From positions 2,487,098 through 2,551,097 of the forward strand of contig NZ_LNYQ01000013.1 in assembly GCF_001467945.1 (NCBI RefSeq): a DNA stretch of 64,000 bases, in the 5' to 3' direction. Numbering within the stretch: the stretch's first letter is position 1; each line of letters begins with the position of its first letter. The stretch is from Legionella parisiensis (lineage in GTDB: Bacteria > Pseudomonadota > Gammaproteobacteria > Legionellales > Legionellaceae). The notes beneath the pieces are model-generated. The model was not told the DNA's origin, searched no databases, and saw only the letters and a list, made by a program, of their open reading frames with translations. Shown in pieces: positions 9,317-20,339 of the stretch. Both the position numbers and the translations under genes were made by a program.

Positions 9317-12082
9317 ATGGATAAAATCTATTCCCCTGAAGCAATTGAAAAAGCATGCTATAAAAATTGGGAAAATCATCATTATTTCCAACCTCATGGT
9401 GACGGTAAAAAATATTGCATCATGCTTCCTCCTCCTAACGTCACCGGCAGCCTGCACATGGGACATGGTTTTCAGCATACGATTATGGATGCGCTGACCC
9501 GTTATCATCGGATGTTAGGTGATAAAACTTTATGGCAACCAGGTACTGACCACGCAGGAATTTCAACGCAACTTGTTGTTGAACGTCAGCTCGAGGCTTC
9601 AGGAATTTCGAGAAAAGATCTTAGCCGTGAACAATTTTTAGAACGCGTTTGGCAATGGAAAAATGAATCAGGTAATACCATCACGCAACAAATGAGACGT
9701 TTGGGTGCTTCTGTGGACTGGAGTCGCGAACGATTTACCATGGATGAGGGATTATCAGCTGCCGTACAAAAAGTATTTGTGCAACTCTATGATGAAGGAC
9801 TAATTTACCGTGGAACCCGTTTAGTGAATTGGGATCCTAAATTAGGTACTGCAGTATCTGATCTTGAAGTGCTTTCTGAAGAGGAAGATGGTTTTCTCTG
9901 GCATATTCGCTACCCAGTAGTTAACTCTACTGAATCGCTTATTGTAGCTACCACCCGCCCCGAAACCATGTTAGGCGACACAGCAGTTGCTGTACATCCT
10001 GAAGATCAGCGCTTCAAACATCTAATTGGGCAACAGGTTCATCTCCCTCTTTGTGATAGGACCATCCCCATAATCGCTGATGAATATGTGGATAAAGAGT
10101 TTGGCAGTGGCTGCGTTAAAATTACACCTGCCCATGACTTTAACGATCATGAAGTAGGTAGACGCCATAATCTTCCTGTTATCAATATCTTAACTAAGAA
10201 GGCCTCTATTAATAAAAATGCCCCATTAAAATATCAGGGTATGGATCGATTTATAGCTCGGGAACAAATTGTTAAGGATCTGGAAGAAGCAGGCTTATTG
10301 ATTAAAACAGAAGCACATAAGTTAAAAGTACCTCGTGGCGAAAAATCACATGTCATTATAGAGCCCCTATTAACCGATCAATGGTATGTAAAAACTCAAC
10401 CCTTAGCTGAGCCAGCAATAGCAGCTGTGAAAAATGGCGAAATTCGATTTATTCCGGAAACCTGGAGCAAAACATATTTTCAATGGATGGACAACATCGA
10501 AGATTGGTGTATTAGCCGTCAATTATGGTGGGGACATCGAATACCTGCATGGTATGATAGCAATGGTAATGTCTATGTAGGGTACAGTGAAAACGATGTA
10601 CGTTTTAAATACAAAATTAAAGATTCAACGGTGCTAAAGCAAGATGAAGACGTTTTAGATACCTGGTTTTCTTCGGCACTTTGGCCTTTTTCAACTCTGG
10701 GCTGGCCTGAACGTACTCCTGAATTAGAACAGTTCTACCCCACTTCAGTACTCGTCACTGGCTTTGATATTATCTTTTTCTGGGTTGCTCGTATGATTAT
10801 GATGGGCTTAAAATTTACTGGAAAAATTCCTTTTAAAGAAGTCTTTATTACTGGATTAATCCGAGATAGTGAAGGACATAAAATGTCCAAATCTAAAGGT
10901 AATGTGCTTGATCCTTTAGACATTGTTGATGGGATTGATCTCGAATCACTTATTGCAAAACGAACTTCTAATCTGATGTTACAATCAGTTCGTGACAAAA
11001 TAATAAAAAATACCCGTAAGGAATTCCCTGAAGGCATTAGCGCCTATGGTACAGATGCACTTCGCTTTACCTATTGCTCTCTGGCATCTACAGGTCGTAA
11101 TGTACGCTTTGATATAGGCCGAGTGGAAGGTTACCGTAATTTTTGCAACAAACTGTGGAATGCTGCGCGTTATGTATTACTCAATACCGATGAGGAGCAA
11201 GTAGAGTTTGATGATGGAGCGTTTCAGTATACCCCAGCAGATCAGTGGATTTTATCTCGTTTGCAACGCACTATAAGCAAAGTACATCATTATTTTGAAA
11301 CGTATCGATTTGATTTGTTATCAAACACGATTTACGAATTTGTATGGCATGAATATTGCGATTGGTATCTGGAATTATCCAAGCCTGTATTCCAAGACGA
11401 ACATGCATTGAGTGCTTTAAAACGAGGAACTCGCAGAACCTTGATTCACGTTCTTGATCGAATTCTTAAAATGTTGCACCCTTTAATGCCATTCATTACA
11501 GAAGAAATTTGGCAACGTACTACAAAATTAACCAGTGATAATGGTTCAAGCATTATGGTTAGTGCGTATCCTCAAGTAAATCCTGAATTTATCAATGAAA
11601 CCATTGAGGATGAGTTGGAATGGTTAAAATCAGCGATTCAAGCCGTCCGCACCATACGTAGTGAAATGTCGATCTCACCCGCTAAGCTTATTCCGCTTTA
11701 TATTCGTAATATCACACCGGTACTTAAAGAGAGAGTGGAAAAGTATCAGCATACTTTAAAAGCGCTGAGTAAATTAAGTCAAATTCATTATCTTGCAGCG
11801 GATGAAAAAGTACCTGTATCTGCAACTGCGGTATTGGGTGACATTGAATTACTCATTCCTATGGCTGACTTAATTGATAAAGATGCGGAATTGGGGCGTT
11901 TAACAAAGGAATTAGCCAAATTAGATAAAGACATTGGGCTTGCTGAAGGTAAGTTAAATAACCCTAAATTTACTGATAAAGCACCTGCAGAAATTATCGC
12001 TAAAGAACGTGAAAAATTAGCGCAAGCTCAACAAACTAAGGAAAAGCTACTCCAACATAAAACTCGAGTAGAATCACTTTAA
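9317..12082 (+). CDS. valS: Valyl-tRNA synthetase
   Basis: This class I aminoacyl-tRNA synthetase charges tRNA-Val in the cytoplasm. It has 921 residues, normal for a bacterial ValRS. The HIGH-type signature is HMGH at residues 47-50 within [17 protein letters not shown]. The connective editing domain includes [19 protein letters not shown] (about 214-232). The second signature KMSKS is at residues 522-526. The anticodon-binding domain and a C-terminal charged coiled-coil arm (about 855-921) complete the protein. It is a single gene. A hairpin at 12106-12138 follows the stop. Confidence 0.98.
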   Translation: MDKIYSPEAIEKACYKNWENHHYFQPHGDGKKYCIMLPPPNVTGSLHMGHGFQHTIMDALTRYHRMLGDKTLWQPGTDHAGISTQLVVERQLEASGISRKDLSREQFLERVWQWKNESGNTITQQMRRLGASVDWSRERFTMDEGLSAAVQKVFVQLYDEGLIYRGTRLVNWDPKLGTAVSDLEVLSEEEDGFLWHIRYPVVNSTESLIVATTRPETMLGDTAVAVHPEDQRFKHLIGQQVHLPLCDRTIPIIADEYVDKEFGSGCVKITPAHDFNDHEVGRRHNLPVINILTKKASINKNAPLKYQGMDRFIAREQIVKDLEEAGLLIKTEAHKLKVPRGEKSHVIIEPLLTDQWYVKTQPLAEPAIAAVKNGEIRFIPETWSKTYFQWMDNIEDWCISRQLWWGHRIPAWYDSNGNVYVGYSENDVRFKYKIKDSTVLKQDEDVLDTWFSSALWPFSTLGWPERTPELEQFYPTSVLVTGFDIIFFWVARMIMMGLKFTGKIPFKEVFITGLIRDSEGHKMSKSKGNVLDPLDIVDGIDLESLIAKRTSNLMLQSVRDKIIKNTRKEFPEGISAYGTDALRFTYCSLASTGRNVRFDIGRVEGYRNFCNKLWNAARYVLLNTDEEQVEFDDGAFQYTPADQWILSRLQRTISKVHHYFETYRFDLLSNTIYEFVWHEYCDWYLELSKPVFQDEHALSALKRGTRRTLIHVLDRILKMLHPLMPFITEEIWQRTTKLTSDNGSSIMVSAYPQVNPEFINETIEDELEWLKSAIQAVRTIRSEMSISPAKLIPLYIRNITPVLKERVEKYQHTLKALSKLSQIHYLAADEKVPVSATAVLGDIELLIPMADLIDKDAELGRLTKELAKLDKDIGLAEGKLNNPKFTDKAPAEIIAKEREKLAQAQQTKEKLLQHKTRVESL

Positions 12083-12105
12083 ATATGTAATTGGCTTCAT
12101 TCTAT

Positions 12106-12138
12106 AAACCTAAATCACGCCAAGCAAGATTTAGGTTT
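12106..12138 (+). terminator. Terminator-like hairpin after valS
   Basis: AAACCTAAATC (12106-12116) pairs perfectly with GATTTAGGTTT (12128-12138), followed by a short pyrimidine run. It lies between the convergent valS and OPT genes, so it may act on both strands. A second small hairpin, CCTGGCT/AGCCAGG (12154-12174), is adjacent. Confidence 0.65.
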
Positions 12139-12198
12139 TCTTCCAGATTATTTCCTGGCTGCAAGCCAGCCAGGTTACATTCGGCTTAGATTACGAAA

Positions 12199-14214
12199 TT
12201 ATGAAACTGAATCGTTTCTTTTTCCAACGACTCTATGAGTTATCCACCAAGCAAGTAATAAAGTAGATAAAACGCCCAAATACACACCTATATTTTCCCA
12301 GCCTGGACCGACTAATTGCAAAGCATCCGGACTTTGAAAAATTGAAAAAGGAATTGCAAGCAAAACATCCATAATTGCAGAACCTGCAACCAAACCACAG
12401 GCAATCAAAGTCCCTCTTTGTATTCGGATGATTGCTTCTTCTTTAACAGGAGTAGTGCGTTTCAAACGTTTTTTAACGAACAATGCAATCATACCGCCAA
12501 TGAAAAGTGGAAATGAGGAAGAAATTGGTAAATACATTCCTATAGCGATTCCTAAAATGGATAAATTTAAATAACGCTGTAATTTGAAAATATAATTGAG
12601 AAAAATAATAATCAGAATAATTGCAGAACCTATGAACATCATGGCCCAAGGTAATGAATTTCTGAAAACAGCTTCCGTAATAGCAGCCATTAAAGCAGCT
12701 GTTGGTGCAGGCAAAGATTGACTTATATCCATGTTAGAATGAGGCATTACTCCTGCAATTCCATACACATTAAATAACAATTGCATTACAGGAGGAATTA
12801 CTATGGAAGAAATCACCACACCCAACAACAACATCAATTGTTGTTTCCATGGGGTCGCCCCGACAAGCTGTCCCACTTTGAGATCTTGGGTATTATCATT
12901 CGCAATCGCCGCAATGCCGGTAACTACAGCGCCAATAATAATCGTAATTGCCTCAGCTGCCTGAATTTGTTGCGGGCTTAAGGGTAGTGGCAATAAATGA
13001 TCAATCGCGACTAACAACAACCAGGCAGCAAAAAGCATTCCTGAGATTACAACCGAACTCCCAGGACTTGCCGTAACCCCAACCATACCTGAAAAATAAG
13101 CAGTAATAACCGAAAAAATAAACCCTATAAATAAGACATAAAGTACAGCAAAAAAAACTAGTGTTGGTGAGTATTGATTATCCAATCCTACTTGTCCTAA
13201 AGGAAGAACAAACTGAAAAAATAGAAATAAGATTGCAGCAAATATACCAGTTCCTATCAATATATAAGGTAATGGGATATCTTTATCAATTCGCGGCAGC
13301 TCAGTATCAACCTTTCCCCCTTTGGACATATATGCTTTCAGTGAAGTATGAATACTTCTAGATAACGGTTTAACTAATTTTAAAAAAGTCCAGACCCCTG
13401 CAAACAACATAGCACCTATTCCCAGATAGCGCATTTCGCTGTTCCATAAAAATGTTGCAGCTTGTTCTGCAGTGTAATGATTTACAAATTCAGGATTAAA
13501 ATGGCTGACAACAGGCAGTGCTACTAACCAAGAGATTATTGCTCCCAAAAAAATACTGATCGCCATATCATGGCCAACAAGATAACCAGCACCGATCATC
13601 GTAGCAGAAAAACCAGCGCCAAGGCCAAAGAGCGATCGTTTTACCACGAACCAATATCCCCAACTGTTAGCAATTACTTTAAATCCAGTTTGGAATAATT
13701 CAATAAGTGCACCTACCGCTCCCCCAATTAATATATCCCCAATGCCTGCTTTTTCAACAGAAGATTTTAATACCTCCGCAATTGCTCTTCCCTCGGGGAA
13801 TTTTAAAGATTGATCATGGACCAAAATACGACGGAGCGGAATTGAGAATAATACCCCTAAGACTCCGCCACAAACCGCAATAAAAAAATTGGTGAAGTAA
13901 TCAAAATGGTTCCAAAAACCAATAATAATCAATGCAGGGATTGTATAAACAATTCCTCCTGCAACTGCTTCACCGGCAGATGCTGCGGTTTGCACTGCAT
14001 TATTTTCAAGAATGGTAGAGTTTTTAAAAAAGCGCAAAATACCCATAGAAATAATTGCAGCAGGAATGGATGCAGAAGTCAAAATCCCCAGCTTCAAGGC
14101 AAGATATGCATTAGACATGGCCAACAAAACAGTCAGTATGATTGCAAGAAAAATCACTCGAAAAGAAAGTTCCGCTACATTTTTATCAGCAGGTATAAAA
14201 GGAATATCAGCCAT
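12199..14214 (-). CDS. OPT-family oligopeptide transporter
   Basis: This is a polytopic inner-membrane protein (about 671 residues, roughly 15 hydrophobic segments spread over its length) of the OPT superfamily, which imports short peptides or metal chelates. Supporting stretches are ELSFRVIFLAIILTVLLAMS near the N-terminus, the SAGEAVAGGIVYTIPALIII segment, and GATPWKQQLMLLLGVVISS in the C-terminal half. I place the start at the ATG at 14214 because it overlaps the upstream gene's TAA by one base (TAATG), a translational-coupling arrangement; an in-frame TTG lies four codons earlier at 14226. It is the last gene of a leftward group with the SDR, hutI and DUF3298-type genes. Peptide import would suit an amino-acid-using intracellular bacterium. 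Confidence 0.92.
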   Translation of the reverse strand: MADIPFIPADKNVAELSFRVIFLAIILTVLLAMSNAYLALKLGILTSASIPAAIISMGILRFFKNSTILENNAVQTAASAGEAVAGGIVYTIPALIIIGFWNHFDYFTNFFIAVCGGVLGVLFSIPLRRILVHDQSLKFPEGRAIAEVLKSSVEKAGIGDILIGGAVGALIELFQTGFKVIANSWGYWFVVKRSLFGLGAGFSATMIGAGYLVGHDMAISIFLGAIISWLVALPVVSHFNPEFVNHYTAEQAATFLWNSEMRYLGIGAMLFAGVWTFLKLVKPLSRSIHTSLKAYMSKGGKVDTELPRIDKDIPLPYILIGTGIFAAILFLFFQFVLPLGQVGLDNQYSPTLVFFAVLYVLFIGFIFSVITAYFSGMVGVTASPGSSVVISGMLFAAWLLLVAIDHLLPLPLSPQQIQAAEAITIIIGAVVTGIAAIANDNTQDLKVGQLVGATPWKQQLMLLLGVVISSIVIPPVMQLLFNVYGIAGVMPHSNMDISQSLPAPTAALMAAITEAVFRNSLPWAMMFIGSAIILIIIFLNYIFKLQRYLNLSILGIAIGMYLPISSSFPLFIGGMIALFVKKRLKRTTPVKEEAIIRIQRGTLIACGLVAGSAIMDVLLAIPFSIFQSPDALQLVGPGWENIGVYLGVLSTLLLAWWITHRVVGKRNDSVS

Positions 14215-14903
14215 TAACGACCCCAAACACTATGCATTATTTCAGGATTGAGTAAGGATGAAATTTGTGACAAAGGTATTTTTACCGTCTGCGGACCATA
14301 AACATAAGCAGCAACCTGGTATGTATCAAAAATAATATTTATTCCATTTGAGGAAAAAGACCAAATCTTATAATTTTTATCTATTGGCTTCGTACCTTCT
14401 TCAATCCATTTCTTGTCCGAAAAATTTTTATCGGCAGCAATTTTTTTATAGCTGAAACTGGCAATAGGTTTTAAATAATTCACTTCAGGGCGAAATAAAT
14501 CAGATAAATCAACTTGACGGCCATTAATGAAATTTAATATAGCCACCGTATTTGACGGATGTGCAGCTCCTCGGTGATAAATTGAAATATTAAAGGAAAC
14601 ACTTAAGGCATTTTTCGTTTTATAGGGCAAAGAATAAGTAATATGTACACCTGATTTGCCTGGCGCATCAGCAGGAATATCCGTATCACTAGCAATTTCT
14701 TTAAAAAAACTTTTCTTGGTTTTTTCAATAAAATCCTGTATTGCAGCATTGATGCGTGGATCTTTAAATTCTTGGGGGTATTTAATATCAAGAATATAAA
14801 CGGGCGTCTCTTTTTTAATCGATACCGGATTTACAGCCCACACAGCGAAAGAACTTACGATGACACATAAAGAGAAAATTGTTTTTATTGGATTTAACAT
14901 CAT
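14214..14903 (-). CDS. Periplasmic DUF4163/DUF3298 (RsiV-like) domain protein
   Basis: The 229-residue protein has an N-terminal signal peptide (hydrophobic about residues 6-24, likely cleavage after VWA). The mature part shows the DUF4163 pattern, with strands around PVYILDIKYPQEF and a helix rich in Lys. A DUF3298 pattern follows: HRGAAHPSN.V..LNF..G.Q.DLSDLF. These domains are shared with the lysozyme-sensing anti-sigma factor RsiV and several secreted proteins of uncertain role, so a cell-wall function is possible but not shown. There is no membrane anchor beyond the signal. GGAAAT precedes the doubled ATG. Its stop overlaps the OPT start by one base, and it begins 8 bases after hutI ends. 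Confidence 0.75.
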   Translation of the reverse strand: MMLNPIKTIFSLCVIVSSFAVWAVNPVSIKKETPVYILDIKYPQEFKDPRINAAIQDFIEKTKKSFFKEIASDTDIPADAPGKSGVHITYSLPYKTKNALSVSFNISIYHRGAAHPSNTVAILNFINGRQVDLSDLFRPEVNYLKPIASFSYKKIAADKNFSDKKWIEEGTKPIDKNYKIWSFSSNGINIIFDTYQVAAYVYGPQTVKIPLSQISSLLNPEIMHSVWGR

Positions 14904-14911
14904 TTTATTTC

Positions 14912-16135
14912 CTAGTAATTATTCTCTGTAGAAACCCATTCCCCTGCTATCATCATACGATGCGGTAAGGGATAGGCAAAATAATAACATAGAGCGGCAC
15001 TGTCGCTGACAGACCACAATACCAAATCAGCTCGCATACCTTTAGCAATTGTACCAAGCTCCTTTTGCAAACCTAATGCCCTTGCCGCTTGACTTGTCAC
15101 TGCAGCTAGAGACTCAGGAACAGATAATGAAAAGAATTGACAGGCCATACTCATCATCAAACGTAATGAAGTAGTAGGCGATGAACCAGGATTACAATCA
15201 GTGGCTATTGCCATACCTACTCCAGCTCGCCGCAGTAGCTCTATCGGGGGTTTTTGTTTTTCACGCAGAAAATAATAGGCTCCAGGCAGTAAAACAGCAA
15301 CAGTGTTAGCCCTTGCCATAGAATATGCCCCTTTCTCATCTAAAAACTCCAAATGATCACAAGACAAAGCGCCAAACTCTGCTGCAAGCTCGCTTGCTCC
15401 AAGATTCGATAATTGCTCAGCATGACATTTTATAGGGAGATTTAATTTGCGCGCAGCAGTAAAAACTTGCTCTGTTTGTTTGAGTGAAAAAGCAATGGAC
15501 TCACAAAACACATCCACCGCATCCACTAAATTCTCTTCACACAATGCAGGCAGCATTTCTTGACAAAGAGCCTCTACATAAGCCTGGCTGTCTCCTTGAA
15601 ATTCAGGGCCTATTGCATGCGCGCCAAGAAACGTTTTTCTAACCCTTAATCCAGTCAACTCACCTAAACGCTTAGCTACGCGCAGCATTTTCAATTCATT
15701 AGGCAAATCCAAACCATAACCCGACTTGATCTCGACTGTTGTCACACCACCAGCCCGTAAGGCAAGAAGTCTTGGCAAGGATTGTTGAAGCAACTCCTCT
15801 TCAGATGCTGCTCGTGTGTGGTGTACTGTGGATAAGATTCCACCGCCTGCTTTAGCAATTTCAGCATAACTCACTCCAGCCAGTTTCATTTGAAACTCTG
15901 TTGCCCGATTTCCCCCATAAACCAAATGAGTATGGCAATCAATAAGACCCGGAGTAACTAATTGTCCCTGACATTCTTCTTTATGTTGCAGTTCATAAAA
16001 TTGTGAAGGCATTTGTGCTTGCGGTCCACACCATTCAATGAGGCCATTTTTAATCACAATAGCTTGCTGAGTTAACTGGTTACCCTGAGCATCAATGGTA
16101 GTTGCATTTAAAAATAATTTTTCGCAGGCAGACAT
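14912..16135 (-). CDS. hutI: Imidazolonepropionase
   Basis: HutI hydrolyses 4-imidazolone-5-propanoate to N-formimidoyl-L-glutamate, the third step of histidine degradation, in the cytoplasm. About 407 residues, the normal size. Metal-binding HTH lies in [16 protein letters not shown] (about 65-80). Other family signatures are [20 protein letters not shown], the KCHAEQ metal ligand, and [11 protein letters not shown] with the catalytic Asp. I place the start at the ATG at 16135, which overlaps the SDR stop by one base (TAATG); a TTG four codons upstream is less likely. hutG lies 3.2 kb away on the other strand. hutH and hutU are not in this window. Confidence 0.95.
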   Translation of the reverse strand: MSACEKLFLNATTIDAQGNQLTQQAIVIKNGLIEWCGPQAQMPSQFYELQHKEECQGQLVTPGLIDCHTHLVYGGNRATEFQMKLAGVSYAEIAKAGGGILSTVHHTRAASEEELLQQSLPRLLALRAGGVTTVEIKSGYGLDLPNELKMLRVAKRLGELTGLRVRKTFLGAHAIGPEFQGDSQAYVEALCQEMLPALCEENLVDAVDVFCESIAFSLKQTEQVFTAARKLNLPIKCHAEQLSNLGASELAAEFGALSCDHLEFLDEKGAYSMARANTVAVLLPGAYYFLREKQKPPIELLRRAGVGMAIATDCNPGSSPTTSLRLMMSMACQFFSLSVPESLAAVTSQAARALGLQKELGTIAKGMRADLVLWSVSDSAALCYYFAYPLPHRMMIAGEWVSTENNY

Positions 16136-16896
16136 TAAAAATCCCAATAAAAAACTTGATGGGGTGGTTTAAGCCAGGCTTTATGATGTTCGGTATCATA
16201 TATGTCCCACTCTTTGGATACAAAAGTTTTTTTATCCACATCCAATAAAAGCCAGGTCAAAAACTCAGCAACTGTATCTGGTGAAATAAGGCGATTTGCA
16301 TCTTTCAAGCGCTTGTAAAAACTTACCTGCTCATGAGCAGGATTTTCATTACTTCGAGCAATCTCTTGCATTTTTGTGTCAATTATTCCTGGCATAACAC
16401 TGGCAAAAGCAATTGAATCAGATTCCAACTGCCAACATTTAGTTAACATTGATAACGCAGCTTTAGATGCACAATACGCCCCCCATCCCCTAATTGCAAA
16501 ATAAGCAGCTCCTGAACTGATATTTAAAACACGGCCATGAGTTAATTTATCATAGATCATTTGTGGGAGAAAAAGAGCAGCATTTAAATTTGTATCGAAT
16601 GCATGATTCCAGTCTTTAGGCTCAACATCCTTAAGAAGAGCCAAGGGGTTTAATGTTCCTGCATTATTAACTAGAGCACTCACTTGATTCATGTGATTCA
16701 GACGATTTTTGATTGCCTCTAAACCTTCCTGAGTTGAAATATCAGCGCAAATGTACTGGATTTTTGAAGAAAAAGCTGCGGTTTCCTGCAATAAATCTTC
16801 TCTTCTACCTACGATTAAGATTGATTGATCTCGTTTTGCCAAAGAAAAAGCTAGTGATCTTCCTATCCCACTTCCTCCACCAGTAATAACAATCAC
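16135..16896 (-). CDS. Short-chain dehydrogenase/reductase
   Basis: This is an NAD(P)-dependent oxidoreductase of the classical SDR fold, 253 residues. The Rossmann motif TGGGSGIG is at residues 5-12, the NNAG motif near residue 77, the catalytic Ser in LNISSGAAY, and YCASK gives the catalytic Tyr and Lys. The substrate is unknown. The start is a GTG preceded at good spacing by AGAGGA. The gene is the first of the leftward group and is coupled to hutI by a one-base stop/start overlap. That suggests co-expression but not necessarily a role in histidine breakdown. The divergent acyl-activating gene starts about 190 bases away. Confidence 0.9.
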   Translation of the reverse strand: MIVITGGGSGIGRSLAFSLAKRDQSILIVGRREDLLQETAAFSSKIQYICADISTQEGLEAIKNRLNHMNQVSALVNNAGTLNPLALLKDVEPKDWNHAFDTNLNAALFLPQMIYDKLTHGRVLNISSGAAYFAIRGWGAYCASKAALSMLTKCWQLESDSIAFASVMPGIIDTKMQEIARSNENPAHEQVSFYKRLKDANRLISPDTVAEFLTWLLLDVDKKTFVSKEWDIYDTEHHKAWLKPPHQVFYWDF

Positions 16897-17089
16897 AATA
16901 TCCTCTTACTGTTTTGATTTTGCCATGCGCAGATAATACCAGACATTAAACAAACTTGGCATAATTTTATGCGCATGCATTGCCAGATAAAGGAATTCTA
17001 TTATAGATTGTAAGTAATAAATTTGTGTCGGGCTCAATTTTTACGTTCTTCGAAGTTTCATAGAGAAAACAATCTTAAGGATTTTGTCT

Positions 17090-18628
17090 ATGTATCGATT
17101 AAGTACATTACTCAGCAAATCAGCAGAAAAATTTCCTGATAAAATTGCCTTGGTTATTAATCAACAAGGTTATACCTATCAGGAGCTCTATGAATTAACG
17201 CATTGTCTCGCTGCTTCCTTTATAGAAAAAGGTATCTCAAAAGGAGATTGTGTTGCTTTTCTTCTACCAAACAGTATTGAAATTATTTTATGTTACTATG
17301 CCTGCTTTATGATAGGAGCAATAGCGGTTCCTGTTAACATTCAATTTAATAATGAACTTATTTACTACGTATTGAAACACAGTGCAGCAGGTATTTTTAT
17401 AACCACGTCAGATTATTATAAGCAGCTACTCAACGATGAAAAAATCTTAAAAGAGATTAAACAATGCTATCTTACTTCGGAAGCAAATCGTTATCCAGGA
17501 GTCCTGGATTTTCAAAAATTGCTCGTACCTGCGCATGCACCCGTGTCAACAGATGAAGTTGAATTAGAAAATCCAGCCTTACTTTTTTTTACATCAGGTA
17601 CTACTGGATTACCCAAAACTGTTGTTCATAGCCATGAAAGCCTGAGCCACGGTACGCAAAACCAAATAACGGAAATTCAGATTAAGCAAAGTGATCGAAC
17701 GTTAGTAATGTTTGCAGTATGCTATTTGATTGGCCTTGGCTCGCAAATTTTACCTTTTCACGCTGTTGGAGCTACTGTAGTGCTATTACCCAGGTTTGAT
17801 CCAAAGGAAGCATTAGCAAAACTTCACTTACATCAAATTACCAAAATCTATGGATTTCCCAAACTTTACCTTGAGCTTATTCATCATGCCGAGCTTTTGG
17901 ATTATGAAATCAATACACTCGATTTTTGCTTTTCCGGCGGCGATGCAACACCTGTTTTTCTCCAAGAAAAATTTAACTTACTATTCAACATTGAAATTAC
18001 TGAAGGATGTGGTATGTCCGAACTTCAGATCTACTCCATGAATCCACCTTATGGAAAAAAGAAAACCGGCTCGATTGGATTTCCTATAGCCGGCATGGAA
18101 ATGCGATTAATTGATGAAAAAGAGGTGCCTATTTTAAAACCACATAAAACAGGCGAAATTATTGTGCTTGGTAAGAGCATGTGTTCCGGTTATTGGCAAG
18201 ATAAGGTTTTGACAGCCCAAAATATAAAGAAGGGCTGGTTTTATACTGGAGACCTTGCGTATCAAGATAACGAAGGCTATTACTGGTTTGTAAGCCGTAA
18301 AGTAGACATTATTCGCAAAGGGAATGAACTTATTTCTCCTATGGGGATCGAAAATATCTTTTATCAACATGATGCGGTCAAAGAGGCAGCTGCAATTGCT
18401 TTACCCAATCCTAATAAAAAAAATGATGATAAGATTATCGTTTATGTAGTGCTTAAAATAAAAAAAAACCAATTGATTGCCCAAACATTACTCGATTGGG
18501 CTCATGGATCGCTACCGATCAATAAACGTCCTTATCAAATCATCATAATGGATCAATTGCCCTATGGTTTTACAGGAAAGATTGATCGCAAGACATTGAG
18601 GAGCTTGGCAAAAAAGCAATTGGGTTAA
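17090..18628 (+). CDS. AMP-dependent acyl-CoA synthetase/ligase
   Basis: This is an adenylate-forming enzyme (about 512 residues) that would activate a carboxylic acid as acyl-AMP and pass it to CoA or a carrier. The phosphate-binding motif LFFTSGTTGLPKTVVHSHES is about residues 164-183. The A5-type motif EGCGMSE follows, then the hinge YTGDLAYQD and the C-terminal domain with the catalytic Lys near TGKIDRKTL. Length and motifs fit a medium/long-chain fatty acid or aromatic acid ligase; the substrate cannot be read. I prefer the ATG at 17090, which has AAGG 9 bases upstream, over the TTG at 17084. It is monocistronic and divergent from the SDR-hutI group. Confidence 0.9.
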   Translation: MYRLSTLLSKSAEKFPDKIALVINQQGYTYQELYELTHCLAASFIEKGISKGDCVAFLLPNSIEIILCYYACFMIGAIAVPVNIQFNNELIYYVLKHSAAGIFITTSDYYKQLLNDEKILKEIKQCYLTSEANRYPGVLDFQKLLVPAHAPVSTDEVELENPALLFFTSGTTGLPKTVVHSHESLSHGTQNQITEIQIKQSDRTLVMFAVCYLIGLGSQILPFHAVGATVVLLPRFDPKEALAKLHLHQITKIYGFPKLYLELIHHAELLDYEINTLDFCFSGGDATPVFLQEKFNLLFNIEITEGCGMSELQIYSMNPPYGKKKTGSIGFPIAGMEMRLIDEKEVPILKPHKTGEIIVLGKSMCSGYWQDKVLTAQNIKKGWFYTGDLAYQDNEGYYWFVSRKVDIIRKGNELISPMGIENIFYQHDAVKEAAAIALPNPNKKNDDKIIVYVVLKIKKNQLIAQTLLDWAHGSLPINKRPYQIIIMDQLPYGFTGKIDRKTLRSLAKKQLG

Positions 18629-18762
18629 GGAAGAATGTTTATTGAAACTCTTGTATAACCTGTAGATTTTGCACTAAAGGAAAAGATAGAGGTTATGAAA
18701 GAGTTCTATTGAGATGGCACCATCATGTTATAATGAAACTAAATAATACCTGAGGTCGATTA

Positions 18763-19170
18763 ATGAGAGTTCCTGTTTGTAGCCACTTTGTTTGTGGATT
18801 AATCGTTTTATATCACTCGGCATACGCTGCTACAATACAATGTCCACAGATCATTCAAACGAATCAATCATTACACCAGGAAATAAAAGATTGGGATGCG
18901 TTTGCGGATGAATCGAATGTTATTAATCAATTTGAGCGTATTACATTTTATTCAGGTCATCCAAAAGAAAATGCAAGTCTTGCACCTGATCATGAAAACT
19001 CTGAAGTCAAAAAACTCACCTGGACATTTGGTAAACAAGAAACTTGGATTGCATGTAACTATACACATACTAAAATTCAATTGATTCGTAAGCTTCCTGA
19101 TGGAATAAAAAGCTGTACTGTGACTTATAATGCAAATTTTTCTACAGTAATGGCCATTAATTGCATTTAA
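18763..19170 (+). CDS. Small secreted protein, possibly STY0301 family
   Basis: The 135-residue protein has a signal peptide (hydrophobic residues 10-24, cleavage likely after AYA). The mature part holds four Cys, probably two disulphides: one in TIQCPQI and others in WIACNYTHTKIQL and KSCTVTYN, plus the C-terminal Cys. The wording IQCP near the mature N-terminus, GHP.ENA.L.P, WTF and CNY fits the small periplasmic STY0301 family as I remember it; function is unknown there. A TATAAT box at 18729-18734 is a plausible -10. It stands alone between the acyl-activating gene and hutG. Confidence 0.6.
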   Translation: MRVPVCSHFVCGLIVLYHSAYAATIQCPQIIQTNQSLHQEIKDWDAFADESNVINQFERITFYSGHPKENASLAPDHENSEVKKLTWTFGKQETWIACNYTHTKIQLIRKLPDGIKSCTVTYNANFSTVMAINCI

Positions 19171-19367
19171 ACTGAGAATTAAGACTGGAATTTATTTAAA
19201 TAATGCAAAAATAAATCTATGACTCAAAAGAATGTTTATTTTATAAAATGCATTTAAGATAAATTGTAGTTTGTATTCTACAATTATCTAGCCCCTAGTA
19301 CGTAGAGATATTTTTTATTAGTAAGAGCTTGAGAAAAAAATCATAATATGAACATAGGGAGAATTTA

Positions 19368-20327
19368 ATGTTTGAACATCTTTCCAATTACCAACGCGCC
19401 AATCATGTACTTTGGCAAGGTAGAAAAGATACTATCAATGCAGAACGGTTCTTTCAAAAAATTATTTTTCCTGCGCAACAAACCGATCTCATTACTAAAG
19501 AGAAAAAAACTGTTTTCCTTGGCTTCGCCAGTGATGCAGGTGTTCGTCGCAATATGGGAAGACCTGGAGCAAAATTAGGACCCGATCAAATCAAAACGCA
19601 ATTGGCAAAACTGCCTTGCTCCATAGATAAGCCTCTTTTTGACTTAGGTACCATTTTTTGTGAAAAAGATGAACTGGAAACTGCACAAGCACAATTTGCC
19701 AATTTAATCAGTTTTTGCCATCAACAAGGTCATCAAACTATTGCCTTGGGTGGAGGACATGAAATTGCATGGGCGCATTATCAGGGTTTAGCACCTCATT
19801 ACAGCAAATTAGGGATTATTAATTTTGATGCCCATTTTGATTTAAGGCCACATCAAAAAAATCAGCCCGGTACATCGGGAACCCCTTTTTCACAAATTGC
19901 TGCCTACTGCAAGGAAAATAATCAACCCTTCCACTATTGTTGTATTGGAATCCAAAAAATGGGAAATACACCATCCCTTTTCGAACGAGCTGATGAGCTT
20001 AATGTTAATTATCTGACAGCAGAAGAGTTATATGAGAACAGCTTAGCCTGGCATTTAGCTTTTCTTGATGATTTCATGCTCAATCTGGATCATATTTATC
20101 TTACTCTATGCTTGGATGTCTTAGCAGAGTCATTTGCTCCAGGTGTCAGCGCACCACAACCGTTGGGACTTACTCCTTGGCAAATTATACCGCTCTTGAA
20201 ATACATTATTCAAAGTGGCAAAGTAGTTAGTTTTGATGTTGCTGAACTGTCACCGCCTTTGGATCACGAACAAAAAACTGCTAGACTGGCGGCTCTTATT
20301 ATCGCAGAATTGCTACATACTATTTAA
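19368..20327 (+). CDS. hutG: Formimidoylglutamase
   Basis: HutG, a ureohydrolase-fold Mn enzyme, splits N-formimidoyl-L-glutamate into glutamate and formamide, the last step of histidine degradation. 319 residues. Metal ligands by motif are GGGHE (His131) and DAHFD (Asp154, His156, Asp158). The third motif reads CLDVLAESFAPGVSAP (from residue 248), where the first Asp of the usual D-x-D pair appears as Cys248 while Asp250 is kept. APGVSAP is characteristic of HutG. GGGAG precedes the ATG. The IcmL-like gene starts 12 bases after its stop, so the two are probably co-transcribed. Confidence 0.9.
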   Translation: MFEHLSNYQRANHVLWQGRKDTINAERFFQKIIFPAQQTDLITKEKKTVFLGFASDAGVRRNMGRPGAKLGPDQIKTQLAKLPCSIDKPLFDLGTIFCEKDELETAQAQFANLISFCHQQGHQTIALGGGHEIAWAHYQGLAPHYSKLGIINFDAHFDLRPHQKNQPGTSGTPFSQIAAYCKENNQPFHYCCIGIQKMGNTPSLFERADELNVNYLTAEELYENSLAWHLAFLDDFMLNLDHIYLTLCLDVLAESFAPGVSAPQPLGLTPWQIIPLLKYIIQSGKVVSFDVAELSPPLDHEQKTARLAALIIAELLHTI

Positions 20328-20339
20328 GGAGTCAATTTC

